Made by a program: the position numbers and the translations under genes | The notes under the pieces: generated by a model | The model's database searches: none | Seen by the model: the letters and a program-made list of their open reading frames with translations, nothing else | Told to the model about the DNA's origin: nothing | Assembly: GCF_002245895.1 (NCBI RefSeq) | Contig: NZ_NPJZ01000001.1 | Span: forward strand, 5,864,501-5,928,500 | DNA from: Rhodococcus sp. OK302 | GTDB taxonomy: Bacteria; Actinomycetota; Actinomycetes; Mycobacteriales; Mycobacteriaceae | Length of the DNA stretch: 64,000 nucleotides | Reading direction: 5' to 3' | Part shown: positions 18,436 to 26,377 of the stretch, in pieces | Layout: each line of letters begins with the position of its first letter | How positions within the stretch are numbered: the first letter of the stretch is position 1

Positions 18436-18442
18436 GAGCACC

Positions 18443-18943
18443 ATGCGCAATCCCTACCGGTCATTGATGCGCTCCGTGGGCCACACTCAATGGTTCTCCG
18501 ATCTGGGCAAGGATTTGGTCACGATCGATCGTGCAGTGCAGAAATCGACACGGGGCAAGGTCTCTCTCGTCGGGAACGGCACAGTCCCGCAACTGCTCCT
18601 TACCGTGACCGGGCGTCGGAGCGGACAATCCCATACGACGCCACTCTTGTACGCACCTGACGAGGGATCATTTGTTGTGGTCGGCTCCAATTGGGGCCAG
18701 ACAGCACATCCCCAGTGGACCTACAATCTGATCGCCGACCAGCGGGCGACGGTAACGATCAAAGGTGTGAAAACGCCAGTGCTGGCCGAACTTGCCGAAG
18801 GTGCTCTGCGGAAACGACTCTGGGCACTCGCAACCGATTCCTGGCCGGCATACACCACCTACGCGGATCGCGCGTACTCGCGGGAAATTCGAGTTTTCAG
18901 TCTCACTCCAGTCCTGCTCGCCCCCGGTACCCTGATGCCCTGA
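18443..18943 (+). CDS. Nitroreductase/deazaflavin-dependent oxidoreductase family protein
   Basis: A 166-residue protein with the split-barrel flavin/deazaflavin family pattern: LLTVTGRRSGQSHTTPLLY, FVVVGSNWGQTAHPQWTYNLIADQRATV and an ATDSWPAYTTYADRA segment. These match F420-dependent Ddn-type or DUF385 proteins, which reduce quinones or nitro-compounds with F420H2. ATG 18443 is preceded by AGGAG (18434-18438); the longer frame to 18320 would be built largely from the 18-bp repeat and is unlikely. Cofactor use is inferred from family. Confidence 0.85.
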   Translation: MRNPYRSLMRSVGHTQWFSDLGKDLVTIDRAVQKSTRGKVSLVGNGTVPQLLLTVTGRRSGQSHTTPLLYAPDEGSFVVVGSNWGQTAHPQWTYNLIADQRATVTIKGVKTPVLAELAEGALRKRLWALATDSWPAYTTYADRAYSREIRVFSLTPVLLAPGTLMP

Positions 18944-19054
18944 CGCCCTGACGCTTAGCGATGAGCAACCAGCACAGGCCCATGCGTGTGGGCTTCGCAT
19001 CGGCAAGATTCTGATGCGAATACGGACACGTCCGTAGTTGTGGTGCAACAATTT

Positions 19055-20446
19055 TCACGTGCGCAGCACCGGACCCTGATGCGTCGTCGAACGTCGCGGT
19101 CGCTGCTCGGGATCGATCCCCGCCGGCGGAATAAACCACGGTTTACGATCCGATCCCATCTTGATCTCCCACTGCCCCGCGAACCCGACCTTGCGGTGAA
19201 TCAAAGTGTGATGGGACCGGCACAGCAAAGTCAGGTTGTCCATCACCGTCAACCCACCCTTCGACCACGGCCGAATATGGTGCGCATCGCACCACGCCGG
19301 CACCGCATCACACGAGGGGAACGCACATCCCTTGTCTCGGGCGATCAACGCCGTCCGCTGCGCCGCCGACACCAACCGCTTCAACGGACTCACATCGAGC
19401 GGGGCACCATTCTCGTCGAGGAGCACCGTCGAGAGCATGCAATCACACGCCAACATCCGGGTGCGGGTGATACTCAACGGGCCCATCCACGGCATGTGCC
19501 CGACATCAAGATCGTCGAAGTCCTCCAGGTCGTCGAAGCCCCACACCGGTGCATCCTCATCGGCCCCGCCTTCGACGTCACCGTCTCCACTGTCTGAGCC
19601 GGAAGCTGTCGTCCGGGTCGAGGCGCAGTCCCGATGCTCCGCAAGATCTTTCGCCGTCACATGCACATTCACATGCGGACGCTGACCACCATCCACCCCC
19701 GTCGCAGCATTGTCGAGATACCGACGAATCAACTCCGTCAACGCATCCGCCGACCGCTTCGCAGCCGACCGAGCATCGGGAGTTCCGTCCGCCGCCGGGA
19801 CGGGCATCGACAACCCCGACAACGCCGACAAGAGCATTTCGCCGGTCAACGCATCGAACTCACCCTTGATCACCACCCGACCGTTCAACGTCGGCGCGAT
19901 GCGTAGTTCGTTGCGGTCCTCGTCCTCCCCAGCCGGGATGTCCTCGGATTCGAAGATCCGCTCCAACACCGCGATCGCGTACCGCAACTTCGTGGTGGTC
20001 GCCTCCACCCCGGAGGCTGCCGCGAGCAGGGTTTTGATGCAGTGCGGCAGGGCGCGGTCCGGCATCCCTTTCGGTGGGGACTCGCAGAACGCGGTGATCA
20101 GCGCGGCATGGTCGACGGTGAGATCCCCGGCATCGAACTGCGCCGCGATAGCCGGGAACGCCCGCAAGGCCACCCCGAGGGCGGCGATCTTGATTCCGGC
20201 CGCATTCTGCAGCATCGTATTGGCGGCCAGCCAGCGGCCGACACCGCGGTAACACAGCACTGGTTCGTCCGGATGAAGCGCCAACTCGTCGACTGCGGCA
20301 ACCCGAATCGCTTCCAGCCGAAGAATTTCCGCCGATGCGGTGACCGCGACATCCCGCACGTCGCACGGCCGCAACCGCCACAGCATGCCGCGCACATTCA
20401 CGGCAGAACCAGCCACGACATCGGCAACTACGGTGTCGACGCTCAT
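19055..20446 (-). CDS. DUF222-HNH endonuclease domain protein (13E12 family)
   Basis: A 463-residue member of the 13E12 repeat family of actinobacteria. The DUF222 domain covers roughly residues 15-330, including VGRWLAANT and GEFDALTGEML. The C-terminal HNH motif is GCAFPSCDAVPAWCDAHHIRPWSKGG...NLTLLCRSHHTLIH, with the expected Cys, His and Asn positions. A linker at about 285-310 is acidic and Gly/Ser-rich. ATG 20446 is chosen for its GGGGGGAT ribosome site; ATG 20485 would lie inside the promoter described at 20471. Family members in M. tuberculosis are LexA-controlled, and this one has a matching SOS box. Biochemical role is unknown. Confidence 0.9.
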   Translation of the reverse strand: MSVDTVVADVVAGSAVNVRGMLWRLRPCDVRDVAVTASAEILRLEAIRVAAVDELALHPDEPVLCYRGVGRWLAANTMLQNAAGIKIAALGVALRAFPAIAAQFDAGDLTVDHAALITAFCESPPKGMPDRALPHCIKTLLAAASGVEATTTKLRYAIAVLERIFESEDIPAGEDEDRNELRIAPTLNGRVVIKGEFDALTGEMLLSALSGLSMPVPAADGTPDARSAAKRSADALTELIRRYLDNAATGVDGGQRPHVNVHVTAKDLAEHRDCASTRTTASGSDSGDGDVEGGADEDAPVWGFDDLEDFDDLDVGHMPWMGPLSITRTRMLACDCMLSTVLLDENGAPLDVSPLKRLVSAAQRTALIARDKGCAFPSCDAVPAWCDAHHIRPWSKGGLTVMDNLTLLCRSHHTLIHRKVGFAGQWEIKMGSDRKPWFIPPAGIDPEQRPRRSTTHQGPVLRT

Positions 20447-20470
20447 CGGATCCCCCCATCCTTGCCCCCA

Positions 20471-20498
20471 ATTATACTCGAACATCCATTCGAGTCAA
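20471..20498 (-). promoter_or_regulatory. Near-consensus promoter with LexA SOS box
   Basis: On the minus strand, TTGACT (20498-20493) and TATAAT (20476-20471) are separated by 16 nt. The spacer holds TCGAATGGATGTTCGA, read on the minus strand from 20493 to 20478. This differs by one base from the mycobacterial SOS box TCGAAC-N4-GTTCGA. LexA bound here would cover the polymerase site of the DUF222-HNH gene. Confidence 0.8.
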
Positions 20499-20557
20499 GG
20501 GCAAGCTTGGGCCGGCAGTGGATCACGTCGCCACTCGAGGGTTACCCCCTCAGATGG

Positions 20558-21382
20558 TCAACGAGACGAACTCCCCGCGTCCACGGGCAGAGCGACGGAC
20601 GTGATGTAGCGGGCCTCGTCGGACGAGAGGAAAAGCGTCGCGTTGGCCACGTCGACTGGTTCAATCCAGGGAATGGGCAGCATGTTCATGGTCATGGCGG
20701 CAGCGGCAAACTCTTCCCGCGTCGGATTTTCGAGGTCCGGGCGGAACTTGCCTCGTACCATCGGGTTCTGAATCATCGGTGTATCGACATTTGTCGGATG
20801 CACGGTATTTACTCGGACGTTGTACGGCGCCAGTTCTTTTGCCAGCGAACGCATCAGACCCACAACGCCGTGCTTGGCGGCGGTGTAGTGCGCAACGCCG
20901 ACGAGTCCGCGTAGTCCGGCAATGGAACTGGTCAACGTCATTGCTCCGCCGCCGCGTTCGATCAAGTGAGGCGCCGCAACAGAACACGTGTGCCACACTC
21001 CGGTCAGGTTGACGTCCAACATGGTCTGCCACATTGTTTCCGACATCGTCATGGATGCGTCGGATGACGTGATTCCAGCTGTGGCACAGACGATATCGAG
21101 ACCACCGAGTGATTTCACCGCTGAATCAACGGCGCTACGAAGCGCTTCCAGATCGCGGACGTCCACGACGGCTGTTTCGATTCGACGCCCTTGTGCCCGA
21201 ATCAGGGATACCGTCTCGGCCAGATCGTCGACGCTCGACGGCGGCGTCACCGTCGTCTCGACGGAGGCACAGACATCCACGGCGATGATGTCCGCGCCCT
21301 CCTCGGCGAATCGCACAGCCTGGGCCCGTCCAATTCCCCGAGCGGCACCGGTAACCAGCGCGATCTTTCCTTCCAGTCTCAT
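20558..21382 (-). CDS. Mycofactocin-coupled SDR family oxidoreductase (carveol dehydrogenase-like)
   Basis: An SDR of 274 residues. The cofactor motif is LVTGAARGIGRAQA, and IIAVDVCASVETTVTPPSSVDDLAETV shows the insert after beta-2 typical of SDRs with non-exchangeable NAD coupled to mycofactocin. The catalytic Ser lies in TLTSSIAGLRG and the Tyr/Lys in YTAAKHG. The late VNTVHPTNVDTPMIQN segment is characteristic of this subfamily. It is the last gene of the BVMO-SDR-SDR operon, starting 4 nt after the second SDR. Role: oxidation of a secondary alcohol in a cyclic ketone or terpene pathway (inference). Confidence 0.87.
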   Translation of the reverse strand: MRLEGKIALVTGAARGIGRAQAVRFAEEGADIIAVDVCASVETTVTPPSSVDDLAETVSLIRAQGRRIETAVVDVRDLEALRSAVDSAVKSLGGLDIVCATAGITSSDASMTMSETMWQTMLDVNLTGVWHTCSVAAPHLIERGGGAMTLTSSIAGLRGLVGVAHYTAAKHGVVGLMRSLAKELAPYNVRVNTVHPTNVDTPMIQNPMVRGKFRPDLENPTREEFAAAAMTMNMLPIPWIEPVDVANATLFLSSDEARYITSVALPVDAGSSSR

Positions 21383-21386
21383 CAGT

Positions 21387-22184
21387 TCACACCTTCTGGG
21401 TCAGGCCGGCGTCGATCACCAATTGGCAACCGGTCATGTATCGGGATTCGGATGATGCGAGGAACAGGACGGCATTGCTCACATCCACTGGATCCACCCA
21501 CGGGACCGGAAGGAGGTTCCGTGCGCTGAGCACTGCCGCCGCATCAGCTTCGGTGGGGTTCTCGATGCCCGGGCACAGGTTCGCGAAGACCTTCTCGTTG
21601 ATAATCATCGGAGTCCGCACCGATCCGGGATGTACCGAGTTGACGCGAATGCTCTGCGCCCCCAATTCATTGGCCAGAGTCCGCGACAAGCCGACCACGG
21701 CATGCTTCGCGGCACTGTAATGTCCAGCTCCCGCAATACCTTTGATTCCGGCAGTCGAACTCACGAGGATCACTGATCCGCCATCGCGGAAATGTGGAAC
21801 ACACGCCTTGACCGTGTGCCAGGCTCCGGTGAGGTTGACGTCGAGGGAACGATTCCAGATCGCCGGATCTATCGTCCAGACGGGCCCGGGTGTGTCGTAC
21901 ACGCCGGCATTCGCGACGACGACGTCGAGTCCGCCGACCGTCTTCACACAGTCCGCCACCACCTCGGCGAGAGTATCGAAATCCCTGATGTCCGCGCTGC
22001 CGGTAACCGCAACGACGCCGAGCTCCCGGACCGCCTGCGCAGTCTCCTCGAGTGCACTGGCAGCCTCGGCCACGTCGAGCGCAATCACCGACGCGCCCTC
22101 TTGCGCCAACCTGATGCAGTGCGCACGACCCATTCCGCCGGCCGCGCCCGTCACCAGTACGCGCTGACCCTCGAGTCGCCTCAT
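21387..22184 (-). CDS. SDR family oxidoreductase, mycofactocin-type
   Basis: A 265-residue SDR, paralogous to its downstream neighbour. LVTGAAGGMGRAHC is the cofactor loop, ANAG the structural motif, VSSTAGIKG and YSAAKHA the catalytic segments, and VNSVHPGSVRTPMI the late signature. The insert after beta-2 is shorter than in its neighbour. ATG 22184 overlaps the BVMO stop as ATGA, so translation is coupled; the frame continuing to 22382 is inside the BVMO gene. Probably converts alcohols to the ketone substrate of the BVMO. Confidence 0.87.
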   Translation of the reverse strand: MRRLEGQRVLVTGAAGGMGRAHCIRLAQEGASVIALDVAEAASALEETAQAVRELGVVAVTGSADIRDFDTLAEVVADCVKTVGGLDVVVANAGVYDTPGPVWTIDPAIWNRSLDVNLTGAWHTVKACVPHFRDGGSVILVSSTAGIKGIAGAGHYSAAKHAVVGLSRTLANELGAQSIRVNSVHPGSVRTPMIINEKVFANLCPGIENPTEADAAAVLSARNLLPVPWVDPVDVSNAVLFLASSESRYMTGCQLVIDAGLTQKV

Positions 22185-23806
22185 GCTCGAACCACGCTGG
22201 CTGTCTCGAAGCCTCGATATCCGGCCGACGCGACTTCCGCACAGATATCGCTGTAAACACCGAATCCACCGATGAAGGGCATGAAGATCCTGGTTTTTCC
22301 GGGAATGTTGGCGCCCATGTACCAAGAGTTGGCCGAAGGAAACAGAGTTGCCGACGCTCGGCGCGAGCATTCTTCGAGCCAACCTTCGACTGCCTCGGCG
22401 CTGGGTTCGATTGTGGTCAGTTCGTTTGCGTCGAGGTAGGCAATTGCGTCCGCAATCCAGTCCACGTGCTGCTCCGCCGCCAGAATCATGTTCGTCAGAA
22501 CACTGGGGCTTCCCGGCCCGGTCACGATGAAGAGATTCGGAAAACCGTTGATCCCCAGCCCGAGATAGGTTCGCGGTCCGGCATTCCAGTTCTCCCGCAA
22601 GGCTTCTGCGCCGCGTCCGCGAATGTCGATGCGATCGAGCGCGCCGGTCATGGCGTCGAACCCCGTGGCAAATACCAGAGCGTCAAGCTCGTAATGGGCA
22701 TCGGCGGTTCTGATTCCGGTGGCGTCGATCTCCTCGATCGGTGCCTTCTTCAGGTTCACCAGGCTGACGTTGTCGCGGTTGTAACTTTGGTAGTAGTTCG
22801 TGTCCGTGACGATCCGCTTGGTTCCGATGGGGTGGTCGTTCGGGATCAGGAGATCTGCGACGGACTGATCCTCCACTACCGAACGGATCTTCACCTCGGC
22901 GAACTGACGTGCCGTTTCGTTGGCTTCAAGACGGCTGGTCTGGTCGGCAAAGGTCTTCGCGAAGAGAACTCCGCCGAGCTTCCACCGTTCCTCGTATGCC
23001 GCCGTCCTTTCGGCTTCCGATACCTCCAAAGCGCTTCGCGGGTCGGAGACGAACGGTGAACCGCCGCCGCTGCGTTTGCTGAGCGCACGACGCTCGGCGT
23101 AGCCCGCCTTGATCTCGACGCGCCGAGCGTCATCGAGCGGCGTATTTCCAGCAGGCACACTGTAATTCGCTGATCGCTGGAATACGTACAGTTGCTCGGC
23201 CTGCTCCGCGATCAGCGGTACCGACTGAATTCCCGAAGATCCGGTTCCGATGACGCCCACTCGTTTTCCGGTGAAGTCGACGCCCTCGTGCGGCCAGAAG
23301 CCGGTATGAAAGACCTCGCCGGTAAAGGATTCACGTCCTTCGATATTCGGGATATTCGCTGTCGACAGACTGCCCGTGGCGCACACCACAAATCGCGCGG
23401 TGACGTCGTGGCCCCAGTCGGTACGTACGCGCCAGCGCGCCGACTCCTCGTCGAAATGTGCACTCTCCACCCGAGTATCGAAGGTGAATCCGCTCCGCAG
23501 ATCGAATCGTTCCGCTACGTGATCCAGGTAAGCGAGAATCTCCGGCTGCGCGGCGTACTTCTCACTCCAATCCCAATGCTGTTGTAGCTCTTCGGAAAAG
23601 GAGTAGGAGTAGTCGAAACTCTCGACGTCGCAACGGGCGCCCGGATAACGATTGAAGTACCAGGTTCCACCGACGCCGGATCCGGCTTCGAAGCCGTGGA
23701 CGCTCAACCCTTGTGCACGGAGTCGGTGCATCGCGTACAAGCCGGCTACCCCGGCGCCGATGACTACGACGTCGAGTGGTGCGGTGGAGAAATCAGGATC
23801 GGTCAT
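22181..23806 (-). CDS. Baeyer-Villiger monooxygenase (flavin-containing)
   Basis: A 541-residue type I BVMO, which uses FAD, NADPH and O2 to turn ketones into esters or lactones. FAD motif VVVIGAGVAGLYAMHRL starts near residue 12, GGTWYFNRYPGARCDVES follows, the BVMO fingerprint FTGEVFHTGFWPHEG (FxGxxxHTxxWP) lies near 165, and the NADPH motif is VGVIGTGSSGIQSVP near 187. DALVFATGFDAMTG and LFIVTGPGSPSVLTNM are the usual C-terminal features. It leads an operon with two SDRs, fitting a ketone or terpene degradation cassette. ATG 23806 is preferred over GTG 23815. Confidence 0.93.
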   Translation of the reverse strand: MTDPDFSTAPLDVVVIGAGVAGLYAMHRLRAQGLSVHGFEAGSGVGGTWYFNRYPGARCDVESFDYSYSFSEELQQHWDWSEKYAAQPEILAYLDHVAERFDLRSGFTFDTRVESAHFDEESARWRVRTDWGHDVTARFVVCATGSLSTANIPNIEGRESFTGEVFHTGFWPHEGVDFTGKRVGVIGTGSSGIQSVPLIAEQAEQLYVFQRSANYSVPAGNTPLDDARRVEIKAGYAERRALSKRSGGGSPFVSDPRSALEVSEAERTAAYEERWKLGGVLFAKTFADQTSRLEANETARQFAEVKIRSVVEDQSVADLLIPNDHPIGTKRIVTDTNYYQSYNRDNVSLVNLKKAPIEEIDATGIRTADAHYELDALVFATGFDAMTGALDRIDIRGRGAEALRENWNAGPRTYLGLGINGFPNLFIVTGPGSPSVLTNMILAAEQHVDWIADAIAYLDANELTTIEPSAEAVEGWLEECSRRASATLFPSANSWYMGANIPGKTRIFMPFIGGFGVYSDICAEVASAGYRGFETASVVRA

Positions 23807-23877
23807 GGTTGCCACGCTACGATTCTGCGCACTGCATCCGGAACAGACCCTCCCGCTGGATGGACAGTATCTGCCGT

Positions 23878-23895
23878 GTCCCCCGATCGGGGGAC
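23878..23895. promoter_or_regulatory. Perfect 18-bp palindrome upstream of the BVMO operon
   Basis: GTCCCCCGATCGGGGGAC is self-complementary over all 18 bases. It lies 72 bases upstream of the BVMO start codon in the 218-bp divergent region shared with the gene at 24025. A regulator binding site is the natural reading; no regulator gene for the operon is adjacent apart from the response regulator at 24398. Confidence 0.5.
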
Positions 23896-24024
23896 AACGC
23901 TCTCATCCCGCACTCGGTCCGGTCAGCGGACAGACCTCCCGGCAATTACCGACCATAGTTGTGTCATCACCGAAAACGCCGGTCACCGAGACCGACACAA
24001 CGAGAAACTTCAGGAGCAAACATC

Positions 24025-24390
24025 ATGAGTACCACAACACTTCGCAGCAACACCGCCACTTCGGTCACCAGCGCATTGATCGCCAACTCGAGCGGCCGGG
24101 CACTCTATCTGATCAAGGAGTCCAACCCGAACGGACGTTGGATCGTTCCGCCGGCCGACTACATTCTGCCGAATACGAATGTCCATGTCGTCGCTACCAG
24201 TATTGGAACCCGCGAGTTCCCGATCTCCTTGACCTACCGCACTGAGGACGGCTCCGAGTTTGTCTTCGCTTCCACCAATTCACGTGAGGACGCCGGCACA
24301 CTCGGCACTTCCGCATCGCTGCCACACCGTGTCTCCACCACCATGACGTCGGGGTATCCGAGCCTGAACGTGGCCTACGTGCTCGCCTGA
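24025..24390 (+). CDS. Small aegerolysin-like protein, paralogue 1 (no signal peptide)
   Basis: A 121-residue protein without signal sequence or membrane segment, predicted mostly beta. It aligns over its whole body with the protein at 25111. Shared features are SNPNGRW versus SNPYGEW, a Pro before a Y-I/L segment, VTY/LTY, and a C-terminal TSGYPSLNVAY versus STGYPTMNASY. The order (small polar N-terminal strands, G-W in the first third, an Asn-rich middle) recalls aegerolysin/ET79-type beta-sandwich proteins, but this is my inference. ATG 24025 is preceded by TCAGGAGCAA, a leader nearly identical to that of the paralogue. Confidence 0.7.
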   Translation: MSTTTLRSNTATSVTSALIANSSGRALYLIKESNPNGRWIVPPADYILPNTNVHVVATSIGTREFPISLTYRTEDGSEFVFASTNSREDAGTLGTSASLPHRVSTTMTSGYPSLNVAYVLA

Positions 24391-24397
24391 CTCCCGA

Positions 24398-25057
24398 TCA
24401 CTCCAGCAGGCCCTGCCGCATCGCGGCAGCGACGGCAGCGCCGCGATCGTTGACTCCGAGTTTCTCGTAGAGGCGCTGCACGTGGGTTTTGACAGTGGAC
24501 GGCGCGAGGAACAACTGCCCTGCAATTACCGGGATGCTGGCGCCCTGGGCGATCAACCCCAGCACCTCGCGTTCTCTGGCGCTGAGCGTCGGCCCCGAAG
24601 GTTCGCTTCGCCGACGCACCTCCCCCACTAAACTCGCAGCCACACTGGGCGGCAAGATATCTCGACCCGCAGCGCAATCGAGTATCGCGCTCACAATCTC
24701 CGCCCGAGTAGATTCCTTGGGCAGAAACCCGCAAGCCCCCGCCTGCAATGCTTGATAGACAACCGATGCCTCGTCGTGAGCACTCAGTAGCAACACTCGG
24801 GTCGGGAGTTCGTCCCGAGTCACGGCCGCAGCAACCTGCGTTCCGTCGAGAATCGGCATTCGGAAATCAAGTAGCGCTACCTGAGGCTTCAGTTCCCGGA
24901 TCAATGCCAGCGACGCCGCACCGTCGTCGGCCTCACCGACGACGTCGATGCTCTCGCTCCCGGAGAGGGCCCGGACAACGCCCTCACGAAACAGCGGGTG
25001 GTCGTCACCGACCACCACCGAAACCTTGCCGGCTTGCAGTTTTGAGCCTTCTCGCAT
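24398..25057 (-). CDS. NarL/LuxR-family response regulator, orphan
   Basis: A 219-residue two-component regulator. The receiver domain shows DDHPLFREG, the phosphoacceptor Asp in VALLDFRMPILDG (about residue 64), and the conserved Thr/Ser and Lys in LLSAHD and GFLPKE. The C-terminal LuxR HTH starts at TLSAREREVLGLIAQGASI and includes APSTVKTHVQRLYEKLGV. No sensor kinase gene is adjacent. It sits between two paralogous small-protein genes on the opposite strand, converging with the first and diverging from the second, which suggests it controls them. Confidence 0.92.
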   Translation of the reverse strand: MREGSKLQAGKVSVVVGDDHPLFREGVVRALSGSESIDVVGEADDGAASLALIRELKPQVALLDFRMPILDGTQVAAAVTRDELPTRVLLLSAHDEASVVYQALQAGACGFLPKESTRAEIVSAILDCAAGRDILPPSVAASLVGEVRRRSEPSGPTLSAREREVLGLIAQGASIPVIAGQLFLAPSTVKTHVQRLYEKLGVNDRGAAVAAAMRQGLLE

Positions 25058-25110
25058 TGCTCACTTTCCCACAAACAACGTCTTTTCCGACACCCTCAGG
25101 AGCAACCGTC

Positions 25111-25572
25111 ATGCGTACCAACTCCACTCGCATTGCAGCAATCACCGCAATCGCCTTCGCAGTCGGCGGCTCGGTACTCGGAGCCGCAATCATTGCCAAC
25201 GCCGGGACGATGCCCACCGACGGCCCCACCGTCGCCATGACGATCACCAATAACACCGACAATCCCATGCTCCTGGACAGCGCATCCAACCCCTACGGCG
25301 AGTGGATCAACGGCCCCCGTTCGTACCTCGCGCCGCACACCACCGAAATCGTGACCGCGTACAGCAGCGATCCTCGGGGCATCGGCGTCGACGTCACCTA
25401 CAACGTGGCCGACGGAGTGCAAACCGTCATGGCTGCCAACAACTACGCCGGCAACCCCACCCTCGACGGAACCCGCATCATCGGCGACCCCACCCACGTC
25501 ATCCTCACGAACTACCTGTCCACCGGTTATCCGACGATGAACGCGTCGTACGACGTCTTCACTGCCAACTGA
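25111..25572 (+). CDS. Secreted or anchored aegerolysin-like protein, paralogue 2
   Basis: A 153-residue protein with an N-terminal hydrophobic segment IAAITAIAFAVGGSVLGAAIIANAG (residues 8-32) that should act as a signal peptide or anchor, followed by a domain of about 115 residues homologous to the protein at 24025. MTITNNTDNPMLLDSAS, GEWINGP, IGVDVTYNVADG and ANNYAGNP give a beta-rich, Asn-rich pattern like aegerolysins. The start ATG 25111 follows CTCAGGAGCAACCGTC, almost the same leader as in paralogue 1. It diverges from the response regulator by 53 bp. Function unknown. Confidence 0.72.
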   Translation: MRTNSTRIAAITAIAFAVGGSVLGAAIIANAGTMPTDGPTVAMTITNNTDNPMLLDSASNPYGEWINGPRSYLAPHTTEIVTAYSSDPRGIGVDVTYNVADGVQTVMAANNYAGNPTLDGTRIIGDPTHVILTNYLSTGYPTMNASYDVFTAN

Positions 25573-25590
25573 AACTTGCATCGCTACGGC

Positions 25591-25626
25591 CCACGGCCCG
25601 ACATCCGATTGGATGCCGGGCCGTGG
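25591..25626. terminator. Bidirectional terminator hairpin
   Basis: The arms 25591-25606 (CCACGGCCCGACATCC) and 25611-25626 pair with one mismatch around a GATT loop. It lies between the convergent ends of the gene at 25111 and livF, so it can serve both. Confidence 0.8.
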
Positions 25627-25654
25627 AAGTTGCAGCGCGCCTGGTAGAAACGGG

Positions 25655-26377
25655 TCAGACTCGGCCGAAGTACGCGTCCTTGAGCACTGCAAGATCGTCG
25701 ATATCCTTGGCGTCTGCGTCCAGAACCACCTTGCCGATGTCGAGAACCGTCACGTGATCGGCGACGCTCATCGCTGCCTCGACGGCCTGTTCCACCAGCA
25801 GAACTGCGAGCCCCGTCTCCTTGAGTTGCTGCACGCGATCCATCACCTCGCCCACGATCACGGGTGCCAGACCGCCCGAAGGCTCGTCCAGCAGGAGGAG
25901 TCGTGGCTGCGCCATGAGGGCTGCACCGATCGCCAGCATCTGCTGCTGGCCACCGGACATGGAACCTGCCGGCAGAGCGCGCTTCTCCCCCAGAATCGGG
26001 AACATCTCGTACATGGACTCCACCGATTCCATGAGTTCCGCGCGTTTGACCTTGCGGGTGTACCCACCGAGCAGGAGATTCTGCTCGACGGTCTGCTTGT
26101 GGAAGACCCGCTTCCCTTCCTGGACATACGCCATTCCCTGACGCACCCGCTTGTGTGGCGGTATGCCGGTGATGTCAGCGCCGTCCATCTCGACGGTTCC
26201 CGACGCCACCTTGTTGAGTCCGGACAGTGCACGCAAGGTACTGGTCTTGCCGGCGCCGTTGCGGCCGAGCAGTGCAGTGACCTGCCCCGGATATACGTCG
26301 AAGGACACGTCCCAGACGACCCGGAGATCACCGTATCCGGTTTGCAGATTCCGGACCTTGAGAATCGGTTCCATCAC
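25655..26377 (-). CDS. livF: Branched-chain amino acid-type ABC transporter ATPase LivF
   Basis: A 240-residue nucleotide-binding subunit. VRNLQTGYGDLRVVWDVSF is the typical LivF start, Walker A is GRNGAGKTS, the Q-loop region is MAYVQEGKRVFHKQTVEQNL, the signature is MSGGQQQMLAIGAAL, and Walker B is LLLLDEPSGGLAP. It is the last gene of the SBP-livH-livMG-livF operon and overlaps the upstream fusion gene by ATGA. LivF-type ATPases act with LivG, here part of a fusion protein. Substrates of such systems include amino acids, urea, amides or aromatic acids. Confidence 0.9.
   Translation of the reverse strand: MMEPILKVRNLQTGYGDLRVVWDVSFDVYPGQVTALLGRNGAGKTSTLRALSGLNKVASGTVEMDGADITGIPPHKRVRQGMAYVQEGKRVFHKQTVEQNLLLGGYTRKVKRAELMESVESMYEMFPILGEKRALPAGSMSGGQQQMLAIGAALMAQPRLLLLDEPSGGLAPVIVGEVMDRVQQLKETGLAVLLVEQAVEAAMSVADHVTVLDIGKVVLDADAKDIDDLAVLKDAYFGRV

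Noticed and set aside
18320..18442. N-terminal extension of the deazaflavin-type protein
   Set aside because: The extra 41 residues are mostly repeat-encoded (PTEILCPTEIL) and an AGGAG site precedes ATG 18443.
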